Assembly: GCA_913049845.1 (NCBI GenBank)
Contig: CAJWZE010000002.1
Coordinates: 1-64,000 of the forward strand
Length of the DNA stretch: 64,000 nt
Direction: 5' to 3'
Source: an uncultured Cryomorphaceae bacterium
Lineage (GTDB): Bacteria; Bacteroidota; Bacteroidia; Flavobacteriales; Schleiferiaceae
The translations under genes and the position numbers were made by a program. Shown piece by piece: positions 54,540-63,754 of the stretch. The notes beneath the pieces are model-generated. The model searched no databases and was not told the DNA's origin. It was given only the letters and a program-made list of their open reading frames with translations. Positions within the stretch are counted from its first letter, which is position 1. The number at the start of each line of letters is the position of its first letter.

Positions 54540-55786
54540 CTCATGTTCCACTGCTTATTTTGGGCGGCGGCATCTCCGGATTGGGTGTTGCCTGCAAAGC
54601 AAATGAGCAAGGTCAAAAATTCTATATATTGGAGGCCGAGTCTAAGTTAGGCGGCTGTTTACGATCTATGCAAATGGACGGACACACGCTTGATATTGGT
54701 GCGAATAGCTGTGCTATATCAGAAAAGTTCGAACATTTTTTAGTCCAATTAGGCCTTGAACATGCCATTATTAAGGCCACTGCTCTGAGTAAAAAACGCT
54801 TTCTATTTCAGGATGGAAAGGTGGTATCGGTCACTGGGCTTAAGGACGTCTTTAGGGCTTCATGGTTAAGTTCAAAGGGAAAGTGGCGCTTTGCCACAGA
54901 ACCTTTTAGAGGCAAGGGAGCGAATGAGGATGAATCGGTAGCTTCTTTTTTGACAAGACGAATTGGACAAGAGGCAACAGAGAAATTAGTCGATCCGGTT
55001 TTGGGCGGCATATATGCTGGAAATATCCACTACTTAAGCGCAATGACTGTCTTGGAGAAATTCTGGATAGGCGAGAAAGAAAATGGTTCGATGCTCCGCA
55101 CTTTTTTTAAAGACCCACCTAAGCCTCGGAAGATAATTAGCTTGGAAGGAGGTTTTGTCACTATTGGGTCGGCATTTACAAAGAAATTTCGAGACCAAAT
55201 AAAGCTAGAAACCCGTGTAGAGCGCATAGAAAAGACAAATTCCCGCTTTTTGATTACCACGAATAAGGAGAAATTTAGCTGTGACCAATTGGTTAGCACT
55301 TTGCCTGTGCATATTCTTGGGGAAGTGCTCGAAGGGGATCTTAAAGACCATCTCAAACAGTTGAAATATGAGTCGTTGACGGTTAGTCATTTCACTGAAA
55401 AGCGCAGGGAAGAAGCTCCTGATGGTTTTGGAGTTTTGGTTCCTTCGTCTTCTAGACTGAAGGTCAAAGGGATACTATTTACGAGCTCTATTTTTAAGGG
55501 TCGCGCTCCTGAAGGGTCGCGTAATATGACTGTTTTTCACAGCGCTTGTGACGAGCAGTCTATTAGAGAAGAATTGACCACCATCTTAGGTGATCAACCT
55601 CGTGAGCTTTTAAATACATATACCTGGGAAAAGGCTATTCCACAGCCGCACATTGGTTTTTTAGACTGGAAAAATGAGCTCATTGAAAGCTTACCTGAAG
55701 GAATGCAATTGGCGGGAAATTATCTTGGTAAAGTAGGTGTGGCAGATGTCTTTGCCTCCGGTTACGATTTGAACCTTCGCTCGTAA
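54515..55786 (+). CDS. hemY: Protoporphyrinogen oxidase (HemY type)
   Basis: FAD-dependent oxidation of protoporphyrinogen IX to protoporphyrin IX. The 423-aa protein has the dinucleotide-binding motif LILGGGISGLGVA near the N-terminus, followed by EAESKLGGCLRS and GANSCAISEKF; VDPVLGGIYAGN and the C-terminal GNYLGKVGVADVFASGY are typical. No ATG precedes the motif: GTG at 54515 or 54527 must serve, overlapping hemH by 25 or 13 bases. The 3' end overlaps the convergent EamA gene by 25 bases. Confidence 0.9.
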   Translation: MDSGVEGITHVPLLILGGGISGLGVACKANEQGQKFYILEAESKLGGCLRSMQMDGHTLDIGANSCAISEKFEHFLVQLGLEHAIIKATALSKKRFLFQDGKVVSVTGLKDVFRASWLSSKGKWRFATEPFRGKGANEDESVASFLTRRIGQEATEKLVDPVLGGIYAGNIHYLSAMTVLEKFWIGEKENGSMLRTFFKDPPKPRKIISLEGGFVTIGSAFTKKFRDQIKLETRVERIEKTNSRFLITTNKEKFSCDQLVSTLPVHILGEVLEGDLKDHLKQLKYESLTVSHFTEKRREEAPDGFGVLVPSSSRLKVKGILFTSSIFKGRAPEGSRNMTVFHSACDEQSIREELTTILGDQPRELLNTYTWEKAIPQPHIGFLDWKNELIESLPEGMQLAGNYLGKVGVADVFASGYDLNLRS

Positions 55787-56691
55787 AAACTGACAAAATA
55801 GACGCCTGTAAAGATGGCTAATCCGCCGAATAGCATATGAACGCTCCACTGCTCGCCACCGTAGATGAGGCTTAATAAGCTTGCCAATAGCGGTTGCAGA
55901 TAAATGTAGGTACCCACAGTTGCTGGATGTAATGTTTTTAAGGCAATGATATTTCCTAGGTAGGTCAAGAAGGTTGTTCCTACCACAACGAATATTACCG
56001 CCCCGATGATATTAGCATCCCACAGCGACCATTGAATATCTTGGAATTGGGGGCCGCCAAAAGGCAGGACAAAGAACACGCCAAAGGTAAAGATCCAACG
56101 AATGATGAATAGTGCGTTGTATTTATTCATAAGCGGCTTGACTAAAACGAGGTAAATAGCATAGCTGCTCGCATTTACCAGTACGAAGAGGTTTCCCTTC
56201 GCAACTTTTGAGGAGAATAGTCCGTTTAGTTGAAAATTGGCGCCGGAATAAATGAGCCAAAAAGCCCCTAATGCGCCTAAGAATATGCCTGCAATTTTAG
56301 GTGGAGTAATGCGCTCCTTGACTAAAACGGCACCCGCGACGAGCACCATAATAGGTCCGCTAACCATCATGATGGAGGCATTCACTGGGGTGGTGATTTT
56401 CAGTCCTTCAAAGAAGAAAAGCATGTTGCCCGTAACCCCGAATATAGCGCAGATCGCGAGTGTTAATCGGTCGTTCAATGGAATTTTTCTAAAGCTATGA
56501 CCGCCCGAAAGTGGTGTGAGCAGCCAAAAGAGAAGGGCTGCTCCTGTTACGCGGAATTGGATGAAAGCGCGGGGCGGAACGGCACCCTGCATAGCTACCT
56601 TGGCAATGAGGAATGAGGAGCCGTAGATCACGGCAACACCTAACAACGCTGCGTGGGCTAGCAATACTGATTTGCGAGTGGAGTTTTTCAT
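55762..56691 (-). CDS. EamA/DMT-superfamily transporter
   Basis: Inner-membrane protein of 309 aa with about 10 membrane segments in two EamA repeats (about 10-145 and 165-300), including LLGVAVIYGSSFLIAKVAM and ILGVFLGALGAFW-like regions. Such permeases export amino acids or other metabolites; substrate unknown. Its start overlaps the stop of the ArsC-like gene (TAATG), and its end overlaps hemY on the other strand. Confidence 0.87.
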   Translation of the reverse strand: MKNSTRKSVLLAHAALLGVAVIYGSSFLIAKVAMQGAVPPRAFIQFRVTGAALLFWLLTPLSGGHSFRKIPLNDRLTLAICAIFGVTGNMLFFFEGLKITTPVNASIMMVSGPIMVLVAGAVLVKERITPPKIAGIFLGALGAFWLIYSGANFQLNGLFSSKVAKGNLFVLVNASSYAIYLVLVKPLMNKYNALFIIRWIFTFGVFFVLPFGGPQFQDIQWSLWDANIIGAVIFVVVGTTFLTYLGNIIALKTLHPATVGTYIYLQPLLASLLSLIYGGEQWSVHMLFGGLAIFTGVYFVSFYERRFKS

Positions 56692-57038
56692 TAGGAAAGG
56701 GCTTCTGCCACAGCTTTTACAACTTTCTCGCTGTTGCCCACAAAGATGTTATCCTCTAGTATGAGTACAGGACGCTTCAAGAAGGTGTACTCGTTGATAA
56801 TTAATTGGCGAATATCTGCCTCACTAAGGGTCTTGTCTTTCAAACCCAATTCCTTGTATTTGCGCGCACGTCGAGAAAACAGTGCCTCTGCCGAGCCAGA
56901 GAGCGAAATCATATGATCTACCTGCTCGGCGTTCATAGGCTCGGTTTTTATATCTTGAAGTTCTATTCCTTCAGTATTCCAACTGTTTAAAATGCGTTTG
57001 CAGGTATCGCAAGTGCCGAGGTAAAAAATACGTTTCAT
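56691..57038 (-). CDS. ArsC/Spx-family thioredoxin-fold protein
   Basis: The 115-aa protein has a redox motif CDTC (about residues 10-13) after YLG, and the family segments ALFSRRARKYKELGLKDKT and FLKRPVLILED. These are glutaredoxin-like relatives of arsenate reductase (YffB type); arsenate reduction is not implied and no ars genes are nearby. Coupled to the EamA gene. The substrate is unknown. Confidence 0.82.
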   Translation of the reverse strand: MKRIFYLGTCDTCKRILNSWNTEGIELQDIKTEPMNAEQVDHMISLSGSAEALFSRRARKYKELGLKDKTLSEADIRQLIINEYTFLKRPVLILEDNIFVGNSEKVVKAVAEALS

Positions 57039-57050
57039 ATAGGTCTAATT

Positions 57051-58376
57051 TTATTTTGCCAACCACGGCTGAGGATCTTGAATGTCGGCATTTTTCCAAA
57101 TACCGAATTGAACCATAGTTTTTCCTTCTTCGTTTGTGAAGGCAGTTCCTATAGGTTGTTTGAGGCCAATGGAATCTCCCGCTTTCACCTTTACCCCAAT
57201 GAGGTTACTGTATACGGTGAAGTAGTTCCCGTGACGAATGAGTACCATCACGTTAGCTCCAGGTATGGGCACCACGGAGCTAACCTCGCCCTCAAAGCTA
57301 GCACGCACGATTGCGCCTTGCTCGGTGCTAATCTCGATGTGAGGGTTATCAACCACAATCCCTTTTACCACGGGGTGCGCGTGCTTTCCAAACTTACCAG
57401 TAATGAGTCCGCGTTCAACAGGCCATGGTAAGGCGCCCTTATTCGACGCAAAGTTGTTTGCCAATGCTCGGGCTTCAGGCGTCATAGCATATGAGGGTTC
57501 GTCGTCACGGGCTTCAAGACCTTTCTCTGCACGTGCTTTGTCAATCAGTCGCTTTAACACCTTGTTCGGAGTACGAGGATTGAAATCTTTTCCTTTAACT
57601 AAGCCTAGATTTTCGGCTTCATTTTCAAGGGCTATGCGCTCAGCGCGGAGCTTGGCTTTTCGCATTTCCTCAGTAATGATGCGTTTAATCTGTTTCTCTA
57701 ATTGCTGGGCTTCGCGTTGCTTTTTCTGGATGTCTTTCTTCAGTTCACTTTCCTTGCTCTGAAGCGCTGCCACCGTTTTTTCTTGTGCTTGAGCATCCAC
57801 TAAGAGTTCGTTCTTCTCGTATTCTTGCGCTTTTTGAACGTTCAATTTCTCCGCTTTCTTCGCAATCAATACTTCCCTTTCCTGGGCCAATTCCAACTGT
57901 GCGTCTTCAATCTGTTTGATCTGTTGCTCGCGGTAGCGAGTCATGTCCTTGAAGTATTGGATACGCTTCAACGCCTGAGTAAAAGAAGAAGAACTGAGGA
58001 TGAACATGAGCTGATCTACGGGTTGTAGGTTTCGTTGGGCAAGCTCAATGAGTTTTGCATAATCTGCTTTCAAGGAATCTACGCGTACTTCAAGGTGAGT
58101 TATTTCTTGCTCCATGGCCTTTAACTCACGGGTGATATTGCGAATCTGGCGAGTCATAGTGGTGATCAGTCTTTCCCGGGCTTTAATCTTTTGATTGAGG
58201 GTTTGAAGGTGATTCAAGCTGGTGGCTCGGCTGCTCTGTGTTTGCTTTAATAGCGTGCCGGCAAGGGAAATCTGGTCTTGTAGTAATATCCTTTGCTTTT
58301 GGAGCTCTTCTTTAGTTTGGCCAGATGCAACCGAAGCAAAGAGTAGTAGTGCGATGAGTACTCTAATCATTTTCAT
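57051..58376 (-). CDS. EnvC-like coiled-coil protein with degenerate M23/LytM domain
   Basis: The 441-aa protein has a signal peptide ending ASGQ, long coiled coils (about 22-255) and a LytM domain (about 325-441). The Zn-binding residues of M23 peptidases are largely missing: the HxxxD position reads NPHIEIST, the HGxxYxTxYxHL segment reads HGNYFTVYSNL, and the final HxH is QFGIW. It therefore probably activates a cell-wall amidase instead of cleaving peptidoglycan, as EnvC and NlpD do. Its start overlaps the DUF4292 stop (TAATG). Confidence 0.87.
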   Translation of the reverse strand: MKMIRVLIALLLFASVASGQTKEELQKQRILLQDQISLAGTLLKQTQSSRATSLNHLQTLNQKIKARERLITTMTRQIRNITRELKAMEQEITHLEVRVDSLKADYAKLIELAQRNLQPVDQLMFILSSSSFTQALKRIQYFKDMTRYREQQIKQIEDAQLELAQEREVLIAKKAEKLNVQKAQEYEKNELLVDAQAQEKTVAALQSKESELKKDIQKKQREAQQLEKQIKRIITEEMRKAKLRAERIALENEAENLGLVKGKDFNPRTPNKVLKRLIDKARAEKGLEARDDEPSYAMTPEARALANNFASNKGALPWPVERGLITGKFGKHAHPVVKGIVVDNPHIEISTEQGAIVRASFEGEVSSVVPIPGANVMVLIRHGNYFTVYSNLIGVKVKAGDSIGLKQPIGTAFTNEEGKTMVQFGIWKNADIQDPQPWLAK

Positions 58377-59122
58377 TAGAAACTAAATGGCGTGTTATAT
58401 GGGCCTTCTGTTCGAATTTCGCTGACTTCAATTTTCACCGTGTAGGATGGATGAGATTTTAGGGTCAATTCAAGGACCTTTGGGTAGCCGGTGCGTTCGT
58501 CGGTATTTGAGTACTCAATGTGGACAATCTCCATTGGATCCGCTATGGTCATATGTTTGATACGTAAATCACGGTCGAGGTCTACTTCTACCTTTCTGTT
58601 TCCAGAGATTACGTATCTGGTCACCCACAGGTCACGCTTCGCATCGAACTTATACCTCATAGCCATCTCCGCGCTGATGAGCTGCCCGCGTAATAGGCGG
58701 TTGAGGTATTGGAAGGGCACTTCTACCCCAGTCATACCTGCTAAATCATGTGCAGAACCTGACCAATCCAGACCTAGCAGGGTGGAGGTAAAAGCCGCAC
58801 TATCTTCAATGACAATGGCCTTTCCTACGCGCAGGCCAATCATATCATCACTTATGGCGGCCCACAATATACTATCTTGTTTTGAACGAATCTGGACGCG
58901 GAAACTTTGCTCGCCGTCCGGTGTGTTGGCCTCAATACGCGTGAATATCTGCGCCCACTCAAATTTATCTTCAACGATAATTTTGCGCGATACTCCGTCG
59001 TTGATTTTTTCTCTTTTGAGCGGATGTTCTGGGGAAATAGGCCGACCACAATTAGCCACCAAAAAGGCGCCTGCTAAAAACAGCAAGAATTTGCTCGACT
59101 TATGTGTGTACAGACGGTTCAA
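58376..59122 (-). CDS. DUF4292 outer-membrane lipoprotein
   Basis: The 248-aa protein starts at TTG, since the frame is closed by a stop just upstream and contains no ATG before the signal. The lipobox LVANC puts the lipidated Cys near residue 25. The beta-rich body (IFTRIEANTPDGEQSFRVQIRSK, DSILWAAISDDMIGLRVGKA) matches DUF4292, a LolB/LolA-like fold. It lies between the TPR and EnvC-like genes in a conserved Bacteroidota envelope cluster. Function not established. Confidence 0.82.
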   Translation of the reverse strand: MNRLYTHKSSKFLLFLAGAFLVANCGRPISPEHPLKREKINDGVSRKIIVEDKFEWAQIFTRIEANTPDGEQSFRVQIRSKQDSILWAAISDDMIGLRVGKAIVIEDSAAFTSTLLGLDWSGSAHDLAGMTGVEVPFQYLNRLLRGQLISAEMAMRYKFDAKRDLWVTRYVISGNRKVEVDLDRDLRIKHMTIADPMEIVHIEYSNTDERTGYPKVLELTLKSHPSYTVKIEVSEIRTEGPYNTPFSF

Positions 59123-59133
59123 AATTTAATGGG

Positions 59134-60780
59134 CTATTTACCTTTCAATTCCTTCGCTTTATCCCGGTATTTCTGAGCTTTCTCCTGGTTACCTAATGCT
59201 TTTTCAATATCGGACGCGTGCTTGTACAGCGTAGCATCTGGAGCAGTTCTCTGAAGTTGCAAAGCTAAGACCATTTTGGCCTGTGCTTCTGGGTATTTCC
59301 CCATTTTATACAATACCCATGCCCAAGTGTCTAGATATGTAGCTTCTAGTGTACTTTTTTCATTGCTTTCTTTCGTCAATGCAAGGGCTCGTTCAAGTTC
59401 TAATCCGCGCTTGCCCAACTCCCAGGCGAGGTTATTCAAAGCGGCCGCATCTCTCTCGATCTCAAGGCTTAATTCATAGGCGTTAACGCCGGACTCGATG
59501 GAATCTTGCGAGAAATAAGCGGTTCCGGCGAGGTTGTAAAACCACTTTTGCGTTTCACCGTCCAATGCCTTTGGAGCGCTTTCAATGGCGACCTTGGCAC
59601 ATTCTGACCACCAACCTCTATCATAATGACTAAAAGTGACATAACTTAGTATCTCAATGTTGTCGGAGAATTCACGAGACATCGTTCGCAGTACTTTCAA
59701 GGCTATATCGTCTTGGTTGGTCTGTCGACACAGCTCTGCAACTTGTGTATACACCTCGGGTGTATTGAAGCCGCGCTCAATGGCCTTGAGATAGGTTATG
59801 ACACTTTGCTCAAACTTACCCTCTAAAATGAGTCGTTCCCCTTCAAGTAAATAATAGGCGCCTTCTCCCTCATGGATTTCTTTTGCAGCTGTCCAAGCCC
59901 TATCAGTCATAGGCTGCATGCTCGAATCTTTTTTTGCGGTCTTCCAAAGACTAATTAACACAGGGCCTTTGTCTTTTAAACTCATACCTGGCAGTACTAG
60001 CGCGCGTTCTAAATAATATATGCTCTCATCGATCTTATCTTTTGCTTGTAGTACACGGGCCAATTCCATTGCAATCGGTGCATTTTGCGGGAAGTCTTCA
60101 ACAGCTGTACGCAAGATTTTCTCCGCCTTTTTCGCCTTGTCGTTAGCATCGTAAAACTGTGCAGCGAGCCCCCGGTATTCAACGCGATGGGGGTAGTCTT
60201 TGATGGCTTGTTTCACCGCCTTCTCAGCAGCCTTTGCGTCATTATTACGAAGGTGAATCTCCATTTTTTGTTGCACAATTTCAGGGCCATCACCGTACAA
60301 CTCCTCAAGCGTGTTTAGCAATATCAAAGCCTTTTCACTTTTTCCTGCAGCAAGAGCGCTTAGGAGGGCATCTTGCACATATTCAGGTTGGTCCGGGTGA
60401 AGTACCATTAGAACTTCGTAGGAAGAAAGTGCAGTCGCCATATCCCCAAGTTGACGTGCATTGACGGCTTGCAACCGCCACATCCATTGATTTTCAGGGT
60501 ATAAAGAGGTACCGGTAGCGAGCAGTTGTTCAGCTTTAAAAAAGTTGTTTTCTGTGAAGAAGATTCGTGCAAGCTGGTACAAGGCGGTCTCGTGCGTAGG
60601 GTCTTGTGCTAAAAGAATGGCATAAGCCTCTTTGGCCAATTCCGATCTTCCGGTAATGCGATAGGTCTCGGCTTTGTAGAAAAGCGCCGATAAAGGAGAA
60701 GACCCCTCTTTCGAAGGGTCTTGCGCAAAGGTTGTTATAGAAATGAGTACACCGAGGAGCGCCCCTATCAATTTCTGCAT
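59134..60780 (-). CDS. TPR-repeat protein
   Basis: The 548-aa protein has a signal peptide ending TFAQ and tetratricopeptide repeats across most of its length (for example YQLARIFFTENNFFKAEQLL, ALSSYEVLMVLHPDQ, ALVLPGMSLKD and a C-terminal LAWELGKRGLELERALALT). It probably works in the periplasm or at the outer membrane as a scaffold. Its start overlaps the stop of the nucleotidyltransferase gene (TAATG). Members of this cluster are thought to serve envelope assembly; the partner is unknown. Confidence 0.85.
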   Translation of the reverse strand: MQKLIGALLGVLISITTFAQDPSKEGSSPLSALFYKAETYRITGRSELAKEAYAILLAQDPTHETALYQLARIFFTENNFFKAEQLLATGTSLYPENQWMWRLQAVNARQLGDMATALSSYEVLMVLHPDQPEYVQDALLSALAAGKSEKALILLNTLEELYGDGPEIVQQKMEIHLRNNDAKAAEKAVKQAIKDYPHRVEYRGLAAQFYDANDKAKKAEKILRTAVEDFPQNAPIAMELARVLQAKDKIDESIYYLERALVLPGMSLKDKGPVLISLWKTAKKDSSMQPMTDRAWTAAKEIHEGEGAYYLLEGERLILEGKFEQSVITYLKAIERGFNTPEVYTQVAELCRQTNQDDIALKVLRTMSREFSDNIEILSYVTFSHYDRGWWSECAKVAIESAPKALDGETQKWFYNLAGTAYFSQDSIESGVNAYELSLEIERDAAALNNLAWELGKRGLELERALALTKESNEKSTLEATYLDTWAWVLYKMGKYPEAQAKMVLALQLQRTAPDATLYKHASDIEKALGNQEKAQKYRDKAKELKGK

Positions 60781-61787
60781 TAGTCCATTCTTGAATAGTC
60801 GCCTAAAGATACAGAAGTCCAGCGACCATCTATATGTGCGTGGTTTCCTATCATACTGTCCTTAAGGTCGATATTGGTGATGATAGAATTTGTTTGGATT
60901 AAGGAACCCTTAATGGTAGCATCTTCAATGACACAGTTATTTCCCAAGCTTACGTTCGGGCCAATTTTAGCGTTCTTCAATACCACATTTGAACCAATGT
61001 AACAAGGCTCTATAATCTCCGAATTTTTTAAAGTGATGTTTCCCCCTCTAAGCTCTGGCTTGCCTTTCAAATAGCCCAACATTTTGCTGTTGGTCTCCAC
61101 GGTAATGGCTTTGTTTCCACAATCCATCCAATCACTCACAGTGCCAGGAAGGAACACCTTGCCTTGGTTCATTAGGGCACTCAAGGCATCGGTAAGCTGG
61201 TATTCACCGTTTGAGCGAAGGCCGTTGTCCAGGATGTGTTTTAATTCTGTTCGTAATCCAGATCCGTCTTTGAAATAGTAAATTCCAATGATGGCAGAAT
61301 CTGATACGAACTCCTTCGGTTTTTCTACGAAGTTGTTGATGCTGCCGTCCTCGGCGAACTGCACCACACCGTACGCTGAAGGGTCTTCTACTTGCTTTAC
61401 CCAAATCACTGAATCTGCATCAGTATCAAGGGTAAAGTTTGCACGGAACAAGGTATCGGCAAATGCAACGACAATCTCATCGTCCATACTGTCGGCAGCA
61501 CAGTGAATGGCGTGCGCAGTACCTAGCGGTTTATCTTGGTAATAGATGCTTCCTTTGGCACCCAAGTTTTCTGCAACTTTCTTGAGATCCATTTCGACTT
61601 GCTCGCCAAAATCGCCAATAATAAAAGCGATTTCATCCACCTTCTTATCGCCACATACACTCACGATATCTTCAACCAGGCGCTGAACGATAGGCTTCCC
61701 TGCTATAGGAATTAAGGGTTTAGGTACGGTGAGGGTGTGGGGTCGAAGACGCGATCCGCGACCTGCCATCGGTACGATAATTTTCAT
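60780..61787 (-). CDS. Sugar-1-phosphate nucleotidyltransferase
   Basis: The 335-aa protein is of the NTP-transferase family. The N-terminal domain (about 1-240) starts IIVPMAGRGSRLRPHTLTVPKPLIPIAGKP, the nucleotide-binding signature, and contains YYQDKPLGTAHAI. The C-terminal part (about 245-330) has left-handed beta-helix hexapeptides (IIEPCYIGSNVVLKNAKIGPNVSLG). It makes a nucleotide sugar for surface glycans; whether glucose-1-phosphate thymidylyl- or uridylyl-transfer cannot be read. It lies between dut and the TPR gene. Confidence 0.87.
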   Translation of the reverse strand: MKIIVPMAGRGSRLRPHTLTVPKPLIPIAGKPIVQRLVEDIVSVCGDKKVDEIAFIIGDFGEQVEMDLKKVAENLGAKGSIYYQDKPLGTAHAIHCAADSMDDEIVVAFADTLFRANFTLDTDADSVIWVKQVEDPSAYGVVQFAEDGSINNFVEKPKEFVSDSAIIGIYYFKDGSGLRTELKHILDNGLRSNGEYQLTDALSALMNQGKVFLPGTVSDWMDCGNKAITVETNSKMLGYLKGKPELRGGNITLKNSEIIEPCYIGSNVVLKNAKIGPNVSLGNNCVIEDATIKGSLIQTNSIITNIDLKDSMIGNHAHIDGRWTSVSLGDYSRMD

Positions 61788-61815
61788 ATTTATAACGGTT
61801 TATTGGTCGTTGTAA

Positions 61816-62250
61816 TTAGTTTTTTCCTGTGCTTCCAAATCCACCAGCGCCACGGTCTGTATCACTCAAGTCGCTGACGGCTTCCCATTGGAATTGGCTG
61901 TATTGGGCCACGACTATCTGTGCAACTCTCATGCCATCTTCTATTGTGAAGGGCTCGCTGCCGTGGTTGATGAGTAGTACGCTTACATCGCCGCGGTAAT
62001 CCGCATCTATAGTCCCAGGGCTGTTTAGAACGGTTACGCCGTGCTTATAGGCCAGACCAGAACGTGGGCGAATCTGTGCTTCGAACCCGTTGGGTAAAGC
62101 CATAGCAATACCCGTAGGAATAAGCGATCTTTCACCGGGCTTAAGTACTACCGGAGCATCTATATTGGCACGCAAATCCATCCCGGCACTTTGCGGGGTT
62201 TCAAATTGAGGAAGGGCATGTTTGCCGCTATAGATTACTTGTATTTTCAT
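61816..62250 (-). CDS. dut: dUTP diphosphatase
   Basis: Hydrolyses dUTP to dUMP, keeping uracil out of DNA. The 144-aa trimeric-type enzyme has motif 1 SAGMDLRA (about 21-28), [12 protein letters not shown] (motif 2), and [19 protein letters not shown] (motif 3), ending in the C-terminal P-loop-like [10 protein letters not shown]. It overlaps the flippase gene by 4 bases (ATGA). Confidence 0.97.
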   Translation of the reverse strand: MKIQVIYSGKHALPQFETPQSAGMDLRANIDAPVVLKPGERSLIPTGIAMALPNGFEAQIRPRSGLAYKHGVTVLNSPGTIDADYRGDVSVLLINHGSEPFTIEDGMRVAQIVVAQYSQFQWEAVSDLSDTDRGAGGFGSTGKN

Positions 62251-63689
62251 TTTTTGAATAAGAATTTGAAGAGTCCGTTGCGTTCCACCATTAACATAAC
62301 GAAAAGATAGGTTAGTCCTAGTCCAATTTTAAGATTGTCATCGCTCAGAGGTAAATAGTGAAGGGCAAAAGCCAAACCACTCGAAACTATAATAAGCCCG
62401 CCAATCTTACTCCAGTTGTAAGGCACTCTGTAGTTGCGGTTTCCCCAAATCAAACTAGCAAAGAACATAGCGGTATAAGCGACGAGTGTTGTGATTGCTG
62501 CTCCCAATATCCCCATCCGTGGGATGAGTACAACATTACCGACCACAGTTAAGGTAAGTCCCACAAAAGTGATGTAGATCCCGTAAGTAGTCTTATCGCT
62601 CACCTTGTACCACATGTTCAAATTTGTATTGATACCGAGAATGACATTGGCGAGCAATAAAATGGGTACTAGATGAAGGCCTACCCAAAACTTTTCATCA
62701 ATGAAAAATTTCAGGTAATCTAAGCCAGCGATGATGAGCACAAACCCTACGCACATCACCCAGGTAAAACCTTCCATGACCTTCGCCATTTTTTCTTTGC
62801 CGTCGCCTAGATTGGCATTTTTGAAAAAGAAGGGTTCTGCTGCATATCTGAATGCCTGATTGAACAATACTAAAAAAATTGAAATTTTATAGACTGCCCC
62901 ATAGATACCCAAACTTTGCGCCCAGCTCTCATGTGGCAGCAAATATTTGAGCAATTGACGGTCTAGCATCTCGTTGGCAATCCCCGCCAATCCACCTATT
63001 AAGAGGGGTATTCCAAAGGCCAATAACCCCTTGGTATATTTCTGGTCCAGACTGAATCTAAACCCTCGAAAGGTTGGTAGAAGGAGTACAAACATCAAGA
63101 TGGAGGCCCAAAGGTTTGCCATAAAAATATATTGCACGCCGCGCAGCTCGTGTGTGAACCATGGCGCCACTCCATTCAATTCCCACAACGCCGGCAAGAA
63201 GAAGTACAGGTTTACCAAGACGTTTGAGAAAATCAAAGCCAATTTTATTCCAGCGAACCGTACCGCTTTGTTTTGCCTTCTAAGTCGAGCAAAGGGAATA
63301 GCCGCGAGTGCATCCAAGGCTAAAATGGCAAATAGATAGCGCAAATATTCTGGGGTCTGTTCGTAGCGCAGGGCACTCAGCAATGTGTTTTGACCAAAGT
63401 AGGTGAGTACCCCAAAGGCACCTAACACGAGCAAAATCAAAGTGATAGAAGTTCCGAATACCTTGCGTTCGTCCCAGCCTTCCTTTTCACTAAATCTGAA
63501 ATAGGCCGTTTCCATACCGAAAGTACATATGACGATAAGAAAGGCAATGAGACTGTAAAAATCTACGTTGACCCCGTATTGGGATTGGCTTAAAACCGCG
63601 GTCTGCAGCGGCACCAACAGAAAGTTGATCATGCGCCCTAGAATGCTGCTTAATCCGTAAATCGCCGTTTGACCGGCGAGCTGTTTCAT
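62247..63689 (-). CDS. Polysaccharide flippase (Wzx/MVF-type)
   Basis: The 480-aa protein has about 14 membrane helices, starting [20 protein letters not shown], the usual beginning of oligosaccharide flippases in Bacteroidota. Transports lipid-linked glycan units across the inner membrane for lipopolysaccharide or capsule. The ATG was chosen over a GTG 12 bases upstream, which lies too close to the -7 element. First gene of the flippase-dut-nucleotidyltransferase-TPR-DUF4292-EnvC run. Confidence 0.88.
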   Translation of the reverse strand: MKQLAGQTAIYGLSSILGRMINFLLVPLQTAVLSQSQYGVNVDFYSLIAFLIVICTFGMETAYFRFSEKEGWDERKVFGTSITLILLVLGAFGVLTYFGQNTLLSALRYEQTPEYLRYLFAILALDALAAIPFARLRRQNKAVRFAGIKLALIFSNVLVNLYFFLPALWELNGVAPWFTHELRGVQYIFMANLWASILMFVLLLPTFRGFRFSLDQKYTKGLLAFGIPLLIGGLAGIANEMLDRQLLKYLLPHESWAQSLGIYGAVYKISIFLVLFNQAFRYAAEPFFFKNANLGDGKEKMAKVMEGFTWVMCVGFVLIIAGLDYLKFFIDEKFWVGLHLVPILLLANVILGINTNLNMWYKVSDKTTYGIYITFVGLTLTVVGNVVLIPRMGILGAAITTLVAYTAMFFASLIWGNRNYRVPYNWSKIGGLIIVSSGLAFALHYLPLSDDNLKIGLGLTYLFVMLMVERNGLFKFLFKK

Positions 63690-63705
63690 ACCGTTACTCA
63701 CTCCT

Positions 63706-63713
63706 CAAATATA
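63706..63713 (-). promoter_or_regulatory. Promoter -7 element of the flippase cluster
   Basis: TATATTTG on the minus strand matches TAnnTTTG, 16 bases before the flippase ATG. Confidence 0.55.
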
Positions 63714-63725
63714 GCCTTTGGGTCG

Positions 63726-63733
63726 TACCTTTG
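63726..63733 (+). promoter_or_regulatory. Promoter -7 element of the M28 peptidase gene
   Basis: TACCTTTG matches TAnnTTTG, 21 bases before the peptidase ATG and back-to-back with the flippase promoter. Confidence 0.55.
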
Positions 63734-63754
63734 GGCGACCTTAATAATGAACTC

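Noticed and set aside
56691-57038. Arsenate resistance determinant
   Set aside because: The protein is of the broad ArsC/Spx/YffB family; no arsR, arsB or acr3 gene is adjacent.
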